Assembly (NCBI GenBank): GCA_963693305.1
Contig: OY855913.1
Span: forward strand, 15,593,022-15,657,021
Source: Meandrina meandrites
Taxonomy: Eukaryota; Cnidaria; Anthozoa; Scleractinia; Meandrinidae
DNA length: 64,000 bases
Reading direction: 5' to 3'
Under the pieces are notes generated by a model that made no database searches, was not told the DNA's origin, and worked only from the letters and a program-made list of their open reading frames with translations. Both the position numbers and the translations under genes were made by a program. This document shows positions 25,250-38,240 of the stretch, piece after piece (the stretch's first letter is position 1; each line of letters opens with the position of its first letter).

Positions 25250-28200
25250 ATGTTTGGGATTTTTACTTGCATCCCCTTATTTTGTGTAGTCATACATATG
25301 TTCCTGCATCGTTAATGTCGATGTTCCTATTTCTCTGAACAACACCCTGTATTTGCATCATTCTCTGGAGTGCAAATGGCTACCTCTTCCGGATTTTCTT
25401 AGTTTTAAGGGTTGTTCAAAACTAAAAGTTTGAGACATCCTTTGAGAGGTGCGTGCAGGCGCAACAAACAAGAAAAACATTCCATTGGTCGATTGCGTCT
25501 ATACTCACTTTTCTCAGCAGATTTTCCCTTTGCTTTGTTAGTCAACAAAGAAGAGAGGCGAATTATCGATGTACCAAAGTGAAGTCATTATAGCGCTCGT
25601 GCGAGGAATGCCTTGCCTTGACCCAAATTAAAAGGTTGACCCTGTTGATCACGGTAAGCGAGCGAGTGCGTGAATCACTCTTTCTTTTTATCAACACCGA
25701 GCAGCCTTCATAAATTGAAGCGTGAAAAGCAATCCTTATCGAAGCTCTGAAAAGCCTTGGCAAAACTGGACTATGACAATTCTAGTTTCTACTCCCCCTT
25801 AGATGGGATGCTAGTCCATTACAGAGTTACTTTCTGCAGTAAATTCAGGGATACTCGTTGATACCCCTGAATGGAGAGAGGCACTATGAGAGTAATGTAC
25901 CTCGCCCAAGAACACAACGCAAAGATGCCGGTCAGGGCAAGAACACGGACCCCTCGTTCCTTGGTCCATTGTTCTAATAACTGCAGAAGGGTGGATGCAA
26001 ATACATTTTAAGAATACAAGAAATAAGGGGGGCCGCGGCAAACTCCCCCCACACCTCCACCATCCACAATTGGAGGGGAAAGGGCTGAGGGACTGGATCA
26101 GGGATGCTGGATCCCAGAATCTCAGATAAATTTTCGGTTACTCCTCAGGTATCAATTAAAATTTCAGGCCATTTCTTAGCCATCAGTAAATTTTGGCAGA
26201 TCTCAGATCTTAGTTAAAAACCGTGTCATTTCTCAGATAGCAGTTAAAATTTTAGCCCACTTAAAGCGTGGAATTGTCCCCCACTTACTTACTGAAGGAA
26301 TCGAAATTAATTGGGTTTCTCCTTTAAAACAGTACAAGATTTTAATATTCCTCTTCTGCCGGCCAAGTTTAATTAACGACTTTGTTTGATCGTAATCACG
26401 TTTAATTTCTGCTCTAACTACGATTTACTACGATTTAATGTTGGCAAAATTATAACTACTTAAGTTTTAGTGTGGACATGTTTGGTAACCTACCTCCTGC
26501 AAACGCCACTCCAACAAAAGATTTCTCAAAATAATGCTTAGAACGGATACCTGGGAGTTTAAGAATTTCACAATTTTAAAACTTAACTTTCAATAACGTT
26601 CCGCCACCGAACGTCGACAACTTTCAACCTAGCCACCATCCCCACACCACACACTTTCAGGAGTTTCACTTACACAAACATGTCCAAATTAGCCATTTTA
26701 AAAAGATAACTGGTTACATTATGGTAACATACTGAATCTCGCCTCTTTCCGCAACGTTACGAAGAAATTTAAAACTAGTAAATACGTATTCGAATTTAGG
26801 CTTAAATACTTAGGCTTCCAGATTCTCCACACACCCGACTGGTGTACAGTGGTTCCACGTGGTTTCACAAACATGTCCATTAACGGACTAAAGCTAATCT
26901 ATCACTTTTGTTAGAATCCACATAAAAAAAGATATGTACTGTTAAAACTACAATATACGCTACGCCTAATTGTAAGCTGCGTTGTCTGCGTGACTGTAAC
27001 GTAACGCAACTGTAACGCGAGTCACTCAGGAGTGCTGAGTCAGTTCATCTCAGTTCTTATTCTCACTGGCGTTCTCAGTTCAAATTTTCCTTTTTAGTCC
27101 CCAATCCCTTGCTATCGTCTGCTGTTCGTGAGTGATCTGTATGAACCATGGTCCGACATGTGGCTTTTCGTTAAGCAGTCAGATTTATGCAGCTTTTCCG
27201 TGCTGTGGTATTCTTGTTATCTCTGTGAGGCTGTATGGTTACAAGCTTCCTTTATTCCATCAATGAATGGCTGACAACAGTTTACTAAACATGCTTGGGA
27301 CGACAATCATCAAATCAAACACAGCAAGAAACCAGTGCACAGACCACGTTTTGACAACACGCGAACTTAAAAGCCAACGAGTGACGAGGAAATTATAGCT
27401 ATTATCAATCATATCTTCACAAACAAAACGTAAAATAATTTCTTACTTTTCCCCCATCTAGATTTCTAAAGCAGTTTCTCCGCTGAATTTAACTTAATAA
27501 GTTAAGGTAATCTTCACTTTTCATATCTATTTGAGTAAATATCGGTCCTGTAACCTAGAGGTACGTAGCTAACAATCATTTGATCATCTCTACTCACACT
27601 TGCGCCAAAACCGAGTACTGCCAACTTTTAACACGAGCACTGGGTACATTAGTGATGTAATACTGAAAAAAATGATGAATACTGGTAATAAAACTATGGC
27701 AATTCTCTCTTTCCACGGCTGGTTGTTAAGACAAAACAGCAAACAATATATATATTGCCGTGGAAAATCCTTGATTGACAACTACCATTACTATTTATAT
27801 TCAAAAAACTGATTATGTGTCCTGTGTTTTCACAAAATTCCCTGTCAAAATTAAGGCTGTTTCGCACTATATAAACTTTTAATTTGCAAACTATTTATAT
27901 TGCAAAACATTTTATGTTGACTTAAACAAATTCTCAAATTCTGGATAATATTGCAACGAGATGTGATGAAAAAAAGGCAACTCCTTGGACAAAGTACCTG
28001 TTTCTATCTACAAACATAAAAAACCGCACGATTTTGAACAAACTAGTTTCACTATCCATGGCTGTAGCACACCTTAATCTGCTTTTTTTCTGTTAAAACA
28101 TTTTCGAAACTCTCAATTTCTTTTCCTCGAGCTTTGCCAACTCTTTGGTTGTCACGGAATATCATAACTGAAACGAACTACACGAGAAGCACAACAACGC

Positions 28201-29019
28201 TGAAAAAAAGGATACAAAAACTTGTGTTAACCACTCTCTGAGTAGTTTTCTTTGTACTTGATGAGCATCTGCAACAGAAAACAATGTAAGAGAGTTCATA
28301 AACATCTCCGCATCAAGTCATTATCACGCTGCGTTTGATTGAAGATAGGACAATAATAGCCTGCGTTGCAGACAGTCTAAACCCCCGGATTTTGTATCAT
28401 GTCCGAGTGCAACGCAAGCTAGAGAATAATGGAAGAGAAGGAATACGTTATATAAAAATTTGTAGTATTTTCAAACGTAAAATAATTGAAATTGATGATT
28501 TACGAAGGCAACGTAAGGGATCTACTTCTTTCCTAAATTTTTCTCTTAAAATGTGCTGGTGCAAACATACAAGGAAAACTACAAAAAAACTTCTCCACTG
28601 TGGAACGCTTAGTTGATTATCATCTGGGAGCCGATAAAGGTAAACAAATAACCGTAGCGAATTTTGAAAAGCTGACGTTCCGAGCATTAGTTTTTCGTCG
28701 GAGCAACACTTCACTCAAAGGTATTCATAAGATATATTCGAGAAAATTAGACTGTTGCATTTGTTTGCTGTTCGAGAGGCCGTGAACAATAGATAAACAA
28801 GTGAATCTACCTTAGGCCTAGGGATTATTTTCGCGTTGAACTTATATTTATTTTTGGAACCGCACCTGAAAAGCACCTTACTTAACAAATGTACAAGTAC
28901 GTACCTTTAAAAACTTGCGGGTAGGGCGCCATCGTTTTACGGTGCTTTTAAATAGTTAAGAGAATTGACAAGGTTAAAAGTCCAAAAAAGTGCTACTCAC
29001 AATGATCTTATCGATTTCC
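25250..29019. other. Gene-free stretch
   Basis: No open frame with a recognisable product, no tRNA, and no strong inverted repeat. A degenerate array of about 35-bp units built on TCAGTTAAAATTTTAG-like sequence lies at about 26110-26270. The part next to 29019 may be the 3' flank of the TPR-CHAT gene. Confidence 0.4.
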
Positions 29020-32000
29020 TCAAAATTCTATCGTGACGTCATCACCGATAAGTATAAATGGTGCCCAGTACTCTACCTCACCAAACTTCTCTGACTCTCG
29101 GAGACATTTCATAGACTGATGAAGAGCCACACTGGCGCTACATCCACGATGCAGATGTCTGTAGAAGGTTATCATAAACTCCATGGTGGCCTCGTCATCA
29201 ATAGCCCAGAGTGACACCAGAACAGAACGAGCACCAGCACCCAGGAAAGCCCGTGCGATACCGACCACACCCTCAGCCATGACCTTGCCTTTTGCGCTGT
29301 GACAGCAACTGAGCACAACAAGCCTTGCAGGAATCTTCGTCGCCAGCACATCGGACATAGTCAAAGCGTAGTAATCCTCTTCAGGGATCGTGGAAGTCTC
29401 TACGCAATTTGGAGCCAGCAAAATCTCACCGGTTTCGATTTTTCCATGGGCAGCAATGTGTACCACAGCAACCGAAGTAATTCGTCTCAGCACCTCACCC
29501 TTTGTAGCTTCTTTTCCTGTTAGAGGTGAGATATTCAGCATTTCACCTATTGCCTCAACTTCCTTTCTGGCGTATGGCAAAGGATCAAATTTCGGCGCAC
29601 CAAATATGTTGGTAATTTCCTCCAGACATGGATCTCCCACAAGCAGCACCCCACTCTTTTTGTGATAGCTCTCAGCAGAATGTGTGATAAGTTTTAAACT
29701 CGTCAGTGAAGGAAGAATGCGTATCCTGAAAGACTCACTTAGGTACCTCGATTTGCCATCTAAAAATGCAGCATAAGGAGCCAAGCATAATGGCCCATCC
29801 GGGACAATGATCAATTCCTCACCTTCAAGCAAGTCTGCAATGGGACCAATAATCAAATCATGAAATAAGCACAAAGGATTGCTTTTGCAGCGTGATGACT
29901 TGACTGCTTCCTGGCCAGATTCTTCAGTGGGTGGCAGTTCGTCTCTCAGGTCATTCGCAGAACGTTTGCGTTGAATTTCCTTGAACGCATCCCTACTTAA
30001 ACACTCCAAGAAAGTAACAGCATCTTCTTTTTCTACCTCTTTTTGTCTAAACTGAACTTTCCTTCCTGTGCTGAGTACCCATAAATGAATTATCTTACTT
30101 TCCAGCGCTGCAAAGACTGTTTGCGTAGATAAATCACTTAACATGTCAGAAATCTTTTCTTTAGATTCTAATGCCTCTGAAGCTGGCAATTCAGAGTCAT
30201 ACCGCAATTTCATGAGATCCATCAAACCCTGTGCTCGTCCTTGTTCAGCAGCATTCAAAGCTTCGTCAACTCTTTCAAGGCTTAACAGAGTTTTCCACAG
30301 AGCAGTGTAAGCGGCTTCATACTCGTTGCGAAAGGTTATTTTCCACACATCTTCGGACTGAAGAAGGGCCCTCATTTCATCGAACCGTTTTGCACTAGAT
30401 CGATAATAATCAAGAGCTTCATGCAAAGCACCTGACAATTCAAAATCACATCCCAGACTATAACATGCATGCGCTTCATTATCCATGGCCCCAACTTCTT
30501 TAGCAATGCTAAGATGTTGCGTGTGGTACTCTATGGCTTGTTCCAAATTGCCCAGACTCTGGTAAGCATTGCCAAGATTGCCATAAGCGCATCCTTCTTC
30601 ATGCCTGTCTCCCAGTTCTTTGGCAATGCTAAGATGTTGCGTGTGATACTCTATGGCTTGTTCGAAATCACCCAGAACATGGGAAAAAATGCCAAGATTA
30701 CTATAAGCAGCTGCTTTCGTATCTTTCAGCCCAAGGTCTGTGGAAATACTAAGAGCTTGCTTCTGGTACTTATCGGCTTCTTTTAAGTTCCTCCGACTAC
30801 GGTAAGCATGGCTAAGATTGCAATACGAACATGCCTCGCCAGACCTGTCTCCCAGCGCTCTGGCAATGCTAAGATGCAGCGTGTGGTACTCTATGGCTTG
30901 TTTAAAATCACCCAAATTCAGGTAAGCATTGCCAAGACTGCCATAAGCACCTCCTTCTCCACACCTGTCTCCCAGTTCTTTGGCAATGCTAAGATGTTGC
31001 GTGTGGTACTCTATGGCTTGTTTAAAATCACCCAGACTCCGGTAAGCACAGCCAAGATTGCCATAAGCACGTCCTTCTCCACACCTGTCTCCCAGTTCTT
31101 TGGCAATGCTAAGATGTTGCGTGTGGTACTCTATGGCTTGTTTAAAATCACCCAGACTCCGGTAAGCACAGCCAAGATTGCCATAAGCACATCCTTCTCC
31201 ACACCTGTCTCCCAGTTCTTTGGCAATGCTAAGATGTTGCGTGTGGTACTCTATGGCTTGTTTAAAATCACACAGACTCCGGTAAGCACAGCCAAGATTG
31301 CCATAAGCACGTCCTTCTCCACACCTGTCTCCCAGTTCTTTGGCAATGCTAAGATGTTGCGTGTGGTACTCTATGGCTTGTTTAAAATCACACAGACTCC
31401 GGTAAGCACAGCCAAGATTGCCATAAGCACATCCTTCTCCACACCTGTCTCCCAGTTCTTTGGCAATGCTAAGATGTTGCGTGTGGTACTCTATGGCTTG
31501 TTTAAAATCACCCAGACTATCGTAAGCATTGCCAAGATTGCCATAAGCACGTCCTTCTCCACACCTGTCTCCCAGTTCTTTGGCAATGCTAAGATCTTGC
31601 GTGTGGTACTCTATGGCTTGTTTAAAATCACCCAGACTCAGGTAAGCACAGCCAAGATTGCCATAAGCACCTCCTTCTCCACACCTGTCTCCCAGTTCTT
31701 TGGCAATGCTAAGATCTTGCGTGTGGTACTCTATGGCTTGTTTAAAATCACCCAGACTCAGGTAAGCACAGCCAAGATTGCCATAAGCACCTCCTTCTCC
31801 ACACCTGTCTCCCAGTTCTTTGGCAATGCTAAGATGTTGCGTGTGGTACTCTATGGCTTGTTTAAAATCACACAGACTCCGGTAAGCACAGCCAAGATTG
31901 CCATAAGCACATCCTTCTCCACACCTGTCTCCCAGTTCTTTGGCAATGCTAAGACTTTGCGTGTGGTACTCTATGGCTTGTTTAAAATCACCCAGACTAT

Positions 32001-32349
32001 CGTAAGCACAGCCAAGATTGCCATAAGCACGTCCTTCTCCACACCTGTCTCCCAGTTCTTTGGCAATGCTAAGACTTTGCGTGTGGTACTCTATGGCTTG
32101 TTTAAAATCACCCATGCTCTTGAATGCATCAGCAAGGTTGCTAAAGGAAGTTGCTTTCGCATCCTTGTCATCCAGTTCATAGGCAATGCTAAGGGCTTGG
32201 CTGTGGCACTCAATGGCTTGTTCAAAACGACCCATACTCCGGAAAGCATTGCCAAGGTTGCCAAACGCAGCCCTTTCCGCAGCCTTGTCCCCCAGTTCAT
32301 AGGCAATGCTAAGGACTTTGCTGTTGTACTCTATCTCTCTATTTGTCAT
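29020..32349 (-). CDS. TPR-repeat protein with C-terminal CHAT (caspase-like) domain (1109 aa)
   Basis: Residues 1 to about 660 are 16-17 TPR units of 40 residues (consensus [20 protein letters not shown] followed by [20 protein letters not shown]), of the LGN/kinesin-light-chain type that binds peptides or partners. A helical linker follows ([20 protein letters not shown]). From about 720 comes a CHAT domain, a caspase-clan fold, with the expected His in VVHIAAHGK (His968) and Cys in [12 protein letters not shown] (Cys1016), then [19 protein letters not shown]. Both catalytic residues are present, so peptidase activity is possible. Such TPR-CHAT proteins are greatly expanded in corals, and a role in innate immunity or cell death is suggested by analogy only. 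The frame is uninterrupted for 3.3 kb. An in-frame stop lies upstream, and a splice acceptor at 32386 suggests an earlier exon may exist. Confidence 0.9.
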   Translation of the reverse strand: MTNREIEYNSKVLSIAYELGDKAAERAAFGNLGNAFRSMGRFEQAIECHSQALSIAYELDDKDAKATSFSNLADAFKSMGDFKQAIEYHTQSLSIAKELGDRCGEGRAYGNLGCAYDSLGDFKQAIEYHTQSLSIAKELGDRCGEGCAYGNLGCAYRSLCDFKQAIEYHTQHLSIAKELGDRCGEGGAYGNLGCAYLSLGDFKQAIEYHTQDLSIAKELGDRCGEGGAYGNLGCAYLSLGDFKQAIEYHTQDLSIAKELGDRCGEGRAYGNLGNAYDSLGDFKQAIEYHTQHLSIAKELGDRCGEGCAYGNLGCAYRSLCDFKQAIEYHTQHLSIAKELGDRCGEGRAYGNLGCAYRSLCDFKQAIEYHTQHLSIAKELGDRCGEGCAYGNLGCAYRSLGDFKQAIEYHTQHLSIAKELGDRCGEGRAYGNLGCAYRSLGDFKQAIEYHTQHLSIAKELGDRCGEGGAYGSLGNAYLNLGDFKQAIEYHTLHLSIARALGDRSGEACSYCNLSHAYRSRRNLKEADKYQKQALSISTDLGLKDTKAAAYSNLGIFSHVLGDFEQAIEYHTQHLSIAKELGDRHEEGCAYGNLGNAYQSLGNLEQAIEYHTQHLSIAKEVGAMDNEAHACYSLGCDFELSGALHEALDYYRSSAKRFDEMRALLQSEDVWKITFRNEYEAAYTALWKTLLSLERVDEALNAAEQGRAQGLMDLMKLRYDSELPASEALESKEKISDMLSDLSTQTVFAALESKIIHLWVLSTGRKVQFRQKEVEKEDAVTFLECLSRDAFKEIQRKRSANDLRDELPPTEESGQEAVKSSRCKSNPLCLFHDLIIGPIADLLEGEELIIVPDGPLCLAPYAAFLDGKSRYLSESFRIRILPSLTSLKLITHSAESYHKKSGVLLVGDPCLEEITNIFGAPKFDPLPYARKEVEAIGEMLNISPLTGKEATKGEVLRRITSVAVVHIAAHGKIETGEILLAPNCVETSTIPEEDYYALTMSDVLATKIPARLVVLSCCHSAKGKVMAEGVVGIARAFLGAGARSVLVSLWAIDDEATMEFMITFYRHLHRGCSASVALHQSMKCLRESEKFGEVEYWAPFILIGDDVTIEF
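30840..32330. repeat. Tandem 120-bp coding repeats of the TPR region
   Basis: From about 30960 to 32100 the DNA repeats every 120 bp with only a few changes per unit. Each unit is exactly one 40-residue TPR. Changes cluster at a few positions (for example the GTTGC/CTTGC/TTTGC site giving HLSI, DLSI or SLSI, and RSLG/RSLC/LSLG/DSLG). Flanking units are more diverged, the pattern of recent unequal crossing-over or gene conversion in the centre. Confidence 0.95.
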
Positions 32350-32385
32350 TGCTGTTTCACTTGATGTGAAGAATTTGATTGACTC

Positions 32386-32388
32386 CTG
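32386..32388 (-). other. Possible 3' splice acceptor upstream of the TPR-CHAT start
   Basis: On the minus strand TTGACAG precedes GAGTCAATCAAATTC, which is in frame with the ATG at 32349. The in-frame TGA lies inside this acceptor (TTGACAG). If used, the protein would have an extra upstream exon. Confidence 0.35.
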
Positions 32389-32389
32389 T

Positions 32390-33792
32390 CAAGGTCACAT
32401 TCAATAGAAGTGAAATATAAATAAGACCATTTTTGTCAGGATGACGTGTATATTCTTTGAATGTTATCTTTGTAAGACCACCCTTTGTAATACCGCGCTT
32501 AGTAAGACTGCCTCTTCAATGTGAGGAAGAACAGATGATGTCTCTTTAACAAAGAGGTCGCAACGCACAAGGAGGCAAGATGAAATTAAAATTCTTCGGA
32601 TTTTGGCGGGTTCTTCAAACTACAGGTTGGGAGTACTTAAGGTTCATTGAGTAAAATACAGACAGGCTTTACGGTGCTTAAAATAACAATCTAACCTTTG
32701 TGACAAGATTCTAGCCGGCGTCAAAACCTTTTTAGATAGTCTTTTGATTAATTGTCCTCGATTTTGAAACGAGGGCCTTTCAGTATGGGTACTGAAAATT
32801 AACTGTAATCGAACAAGAAACCGCGTAGAGCGAGAACAAAATACATCAGGTTAGTTACAAATGATTTATACAATGTATAACCGAAAGAGAGAAATTATAT
32901 TTGATGACTTCTCTTAATTTTGTAAAGCAGAAATGTCCATCTTTCTTAAAAACAAACAACATTTTTATACGGTCTTACGCGCCTACTGGCTTGATGAGAC
33001 ACGATGATGACGAATTGTCCCCGAAGATTGACCTGAAACGAGAGTTTCGTATATCGTATTGTGAATGTTACGCTACAATATAACGCAATTTTCATCAAGT
33101 GACCAGCGCAGTTTTAATTATATATTTTCGTGGATGAATGAAGTTCTAAAAAGGTGTAATGTATTTGCGGTGACTTTTTCTTTAAATTGGCTTTACCCTT
33201 TATAATTTTCGATATCTTTGACACTGCAACAAGCAAAGGCGCCAACAAGCCACTCATGTCCAATACTGTCGACTAGATTCCATCCGAAAAGGGAACTTGT
33301 CGATCGGAAAATTACATCTCATTAGCTATTAGCTGAATTCCTTACTAAAAAATAAAAACACCAGCTTTCGACTGTCCGAGCTAGAGTCTTCGACGGGTAA
33401 AAAAATAAAAAGGCGGTAAATAATAATCTCTCCCAAAGCTGATATTGTAAGGAATTATGGGTTATATTCAAGATCTTCCTGCTCCTAAACAAATACAAGG
33501 ACCCCTCTTTTTATTTCATAAATAAAGTTCCCTTAAGATGAACAGCCATCAGGCAAAGTTTGAACGAAAATCTATCGTCAGTTCTTTTTCGATGGAATAA
33601 CCTTAATAATTTTTGTTGCAAAGAAATAAAAACTATCAATTGTCTATAATCGGTTGTTGCTTTCAATTTAAGGTTTATCATAAGCTAGTTTATTTTAAAA
33701 ACTTTCTCGCGCTCACAAATGGAAATAGTTTTCGGCTGCTTGCATTACATTACAGACTGAGCTCAAAACTTTGGCATTTACTAGGCAGGGAA
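32390..33792. other. Non-coding stretch upstream of TPR-CHAT gene
   Basis: No gene supported. The promoter or first exon of the TPR-CHAT gene may be here, but no clear donor-bearing exon was found. Confidence 0.35.
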
Positions 33793-34217
33793 TTAAGCGA
33801 ATCCGTATCATTGTTGAGGACAACAGCCACATTAATCAAAGTAAAGTATAAGGCTTGTTAAGAACACCACAAGTAAGTGAAGCATACTTGAAAGTGAAGA
33901 CTTCAGATTGTTGAACCAGTTCAGTGAATCATCAGACAACAATACCGACGGACACTGTTCAATTCTTTGTTACACTTTCTAGTAGTTCGGTTTTTAGCCA
34001 GTACAAAACATAGTAAAACATAATGTTCAAAGTTCCAATCCTATCGATAATTTATATGTCGGTGGAAACTGAAATTAAAATTGAAGTCCGAAATTGAAAC
34101 ATATTGACTGCCTCATTTCACATTTCAGAAAACAAACGGAACTGAGCAGAATCTTCAGCACATTTAACAAAACGTTATTAATGTTAAATTTAATTATAGA
34201 GCTGATGTGAGGTTTAA
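33793..34217. repeat. TTAA-bounded duplicated segment, copy 1 (425 bp)
   Basis: Starts TTAAGCGAATCC and ends GATGTGAGGTTTAA. About 95% or more identical to 34875-35297. Differences include a 27-bp insert (AAGTATAAGGCTTGTTAAGA...) near the start here, and AAATGCCAAGTTTCGTTC present only in copy 2. Confidence 0.85.
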
Positions 34218-34878
34218 GGACGTTCGCGCTAATTGTTTATGCGCATCCTTACTGCGCACGTAATTCCTGTCGCAACGCTACGCCACGTCATGTATCGAGC
34301 GCTCGCGCTGAGGAAACTTTCCAACCACATATAGGGTGAGTAGCCGTTGCGATAACTTCGCTTGCAGTTTGCTAGCTTAAATGGTCGGTGACCCCTACTT
34401 TTTTCTTAACAGATCACTTTTGTTAACGATTATCTACGTTTTGTGAGAAAATGAAAAAAATCTATCGATTAAAAGGTTGATTTTTTTTGCCCCACGCATG
34501 TTCGAATGCCGCTTTTTGATCTTTTCGTTCTGCCGTACGACGGGTTCAAATGCCTCTTCCAGGGCCAAGTTTTGCATAAAAGATGGCAACACTTAAAATT
34601 ATTTACGCAACAGACGCACTTCTTCAAAATATCCCCAAGATCGTTTGCCTCCGTTTTCTCATCATCGATAATTTAAACTACAAACCTTGAAAGCCGTGCG
34701 AAATTACGTGCGCCAATTTTTCAAAATCAGGGTAGTTTTCTACAGACTTTATCTCTGAAACGAAGTCGGTGACCCCCACTTTTTTTTGTATTTCTGACAC
34801 AAGTAACTCATTATCCGTCCTCAGTAAAAATTTTAGAAAAATCTATCGACTAGAAAATTTTCGCGCGAACGTCCTTAA
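34214..34878. mobile_element. MITE at the duplication junction (665 bp, TTAA flanks)
   Basis: Left end TTAAGGACGTTCGCGC, right end GCGCGAACGTCCTTAA: perfect 16-bp inverted ends including TTAA. The interior contains two loosely related halves around CGGTGACCCC(T/C)ACTTTTTT (34384 and 34770). No coding sequence. A piggyBac-like TTAA target is inferred. Confidence 0.75.
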
Positions 34879-35297
34879 GCGAATCCGCGTATCATTGCGG
34901 AGCCACCCACATTAATCAAAGTAACTGAAGCATACTTGAAAGTGAAGACTTCAGATTGTTGAACCAGTTCAGTGAATCACCAGACAACAATACCGACGGA
35001 CACTGTTCAATTCTTTGTTACACTTTCCTGTAGTTCTATAAATGCCAAGTTTCGTTCTTTAAAGATTTCGGTTTTAGCCAGTACAAAACATAGTAAAACA
35101 TAATGTTCAAAGTTCCAATCCTATCGATAATTTATATGTCGGTGGAAACTGAAATTAAAATTGAAGTCCGAAATTGAAACATATTGACTGCCTCATTTCA
35201 CATTTCAGAAAACAAACGGAACTGAGCAGGATCTTCAGCACATTTAACAAAACGTTATTAATGTTAAATTTAATGATAGAGCTGATGTGAGGTTTAA
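34875..35297. repeat. TTAA-bounded duplicated segment, copy 2 (423 bp)
   Basis: Direct repeat of 33793-34217, again bounded by TTAA on both sides. A more diverged relative of its inner part (TATGTCGGTGGAAACTGAAA) lies at about 37845-37890. Confidence 0.85.
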
Positions 35298-38058
35298 AAG
35301 CGGAAAAGCGGTCTTGTAGATTTTGTTTTAGAGGAAAGGTAAACCTTTCTCTGTTTAATGAAATAGATGAGAGGCCTGATTCTTTCTAATCGTTTTGATT
35401 CAAAAACTGTCTCAGATATTTAAAAGAACGACTGCACCAGACAGAGAGATGTTAACTCCTCCAAATTAGTGTTATAACAACATGCCATTCGTGGAAGCTT
35501 TCGTTAACGGCCTTTGCTTAGGGTGATAGTTGCCCGCTGAAATTTTGATCTAATAACAAATACTAGCCTTTAAAGTTAAAGTGCATATGAAGTAAAAAAT
35601 AATTACGGCGCAATGGGTGCCATCTTGTGCCTTTTATGATGAACATTGATGGTGACAAGTGTGAAGTACACCGCTTTAATACTCCAAGAGATATGCTTGA
35701 TTAAGTGATTCATCTTTTTGTGGAACGATTAATGACGTCATCACTTTCCTCATTTGCATAATACAAAAACCTAAATATCTCTAAAACGAAAAAAGATATT
35801 TCAAAAAGGAAAACGCTATTCGTCCTTTATTTTGAAAAGCCTTAAAAATAAGCAGTAATTATTTTTCACTTCATAGGCAAAAGATAAACGCGCTATCGTC
35901 TTTATTGTTCTCCACCAAATTTTTGCACGGTTGCCTAAAATCTGAAAATGATACGAATTTATTTACCACACCAGAAACTCAAAAGGAGTTTCTGGCCACA
36001 CTTGAAGCTTCTGAAGCTTCTGAATTGTGCATTAAAATTTCGTTCTTCAGTTGGGTCAGATTAATTTTTGTATAAACAATTCTACATTCCAACTGAAAGA
36101 ACTTAAAAAAAGCTTTCCAAAGAAATTGCCAGAAAATTTTTAACGAAAGCGTCTGAATGAGCGCAAATAAGGTAGCAAAAATCCCGACACAATTTCAGGC
36201 GTTCAGAAGGTAAATTCATGTTTTCAACATAAATTCAGGTCTAGACTGTTCAGTAAAACTAGTTACTTTAAGGTTGCAGAAAAGCAGCACAATAAATAAA
36301 TGGAGGAGAAGCGGCAAAATTTGGCGTGACGCCATTATCAAACACCAGCTCGGACGGAAAGTTTTTTTTTTCAAAAATCATTCTTTCTTCTTCATCCGCG
36401 TATATATGGAAAGTCTATTCCGTCCTTTACTTCACTGGCCGTCCAAGATTGTGCCACAATCAGTTTGGTCAATAACGACAAAAATAAATTTAGTGGTAAA
36501 CTGTTACAGAACTCGATGTATTTGAAACAAACAAAAATCAGAAAGTCGGGATGATTTCAATGAAAAGCACAATTCACAATTTCATTTGAGAAAATGGAGG
36601 TATAGTGATGTCTTCTCGAACATGAAACCACGTGAAAACAAAAACTGTTTCGTACGTTATACATACAAGTACATCTTTTATACTCCAGCATAATGGGAAT
36701 GGTTGTTACTCGGAGAATACAGAAATTAAAGCGAGTTTCCTTGGCTGGTTCCTTTCCACTTGTGTACTCATTCAAGAATCGCTGAGACAAAACGGTTGGC
36801 AGAATCTCACAAAAAACGCCCCCACAGGCTAATAGCATTAAAAAGGAGAAAAGGGATGATGCAAGATATAAAGTGTGAAACTTGCAAAATTACCCTCTAA
36901 ATGCAGAGTTTCCAAACTTTTTCAAACTGGTTGTCGCTTTTTGTCCAGACATATAGAGTCGACATTAGCGTTAACAGAAAAGAAACAAAAAACATTTTAT
37001 TCTGAACCCCTTTCCACTTCGGCTCATTTTGAAACTAGTTGTTTCTTTGAATAAAATTCCAGATATATAGACTAAGAAACAATACGCAAATGTTTCGACT
37101 TAACACGACCAGCTGTCACTCTTTTCATGGTAGTTTTAAGCAGTAGTTGATCTTAGAAAGCTCAACCAAAACTGATGATTAAGTCATCATTTTATTCAAG
37201 ACTAATGTTTCTCGATCATGCAGCATGCATTATAATCCAATGTAAATAGTTAATTTTGTTTAAAACTAACTGGGCTTTTTCAGTCCCTAGATCTGAGGGT
37301 AGCGGTAAGGTAAATGCAGACAGGACAATTGAAAAAAAAATTAAAGGGGTTAAAACCTGCAACATGCAGTGCAAAATTTGCAGCAACGGACGGTACAGAG
37401 TGATTCAAAAACTAATGCACGAAAAGCCTTATGAAATCAAACGAGTATACAGACGAAAATAATTTGAGTTACTTACATTTCTGGTACAGGCTCTCTCAGA
37501 AAAACACTCAAAACTTGATATCCACGACAGGGAATAGCGAAGTCGCCTCGTTGGTCAACGACAGTACAGACTCTCTCAAAAAAACACAAAAATTGATGTC
37601 CACGGTAGCGGACAGGGAATAACGAAGTCGCCTCGTTGGTTAGCGACAACAACTAAAGACAAGTATGGTAAAAATACAAGTCATTGAAGCCTAGAGGAAG
37701 TCTTGAGATCATAAGCCGCTACGTTTAATGCATCATTGGACAGCGATAGAAATCTTTCATTTTTTGTTGCATTTTCTAGAAGTTCTGTGAATACCGAATT
37801 CTGACATATAAGATCATCACGATAAAACTAAATCCGATTCACAACATTATGTCGGTGGAAACTGAAATTAAAATCCAAGTCAGAAATTGAAAGCAGCAGA
37901 GAGGTCATTGCGCAAATTGGAAGGAGATTATTTCTATTTTTTATTAAGTTCACCAAAATAAAACAATTGTATAAATGCAGCAATAACAAGGAACAAGAAG
38001 CTTCAAACTTTACTGGCAAGACTCTTAAAATGGTAAAGAGGAAGCCCGCCGCCTTATA
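35298..38058. other. Non-coding stretch with MITE-like remnant
   Basis: No gene supported. AAGTGCATATGAAGTAAAAAATAATTA (about 35579-35605) and the inverted TAATTATTTTTCACTTCATAG (about 35855-35875) could be the ends of a 300-bp MITE. A direct duplication TCGCCTCGTTGGT with neighbours lies at 37540-37560 and 37630-37645. Confidence 0.4.
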
Positions 38059-38059
38059 G

Positions 38060-38240
38060 AGCGTTTTCTTTCACGTGACCAGCGGCCATGTTGGTTCACT
38101 GAAACAAAAGACTATTTTGCATAAAAACAGATTTTAATTCCTGGAGGGATGGCTTGGTACACCAATATAGCCGCCGTTTCTTTGTTTTGGAACAAATATG
38201 GCGGCCGTGACGTCATATGAAAACACCTTTGTATTCAACG
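38060..38240. repeat. Dispersed repeat, copy 1
   Basis: Contains GGCTTGGTACACCAATAT and GGCGGCCGTGACGTCATATG, also found (with small changes) at about 39540-39750. Unclassified interspersed repeat. Confidence 0.6.

Noticed and set aside
30808..32364. A long plus-strand open frame (518 aa) of repeated 40-residue units opposite the TPR gene
   Set aside because: It is the antisense reading of the 120-bp TPR repeats. The TPR/CHAT frame has known domains and catalytic residues, the antisense has none.
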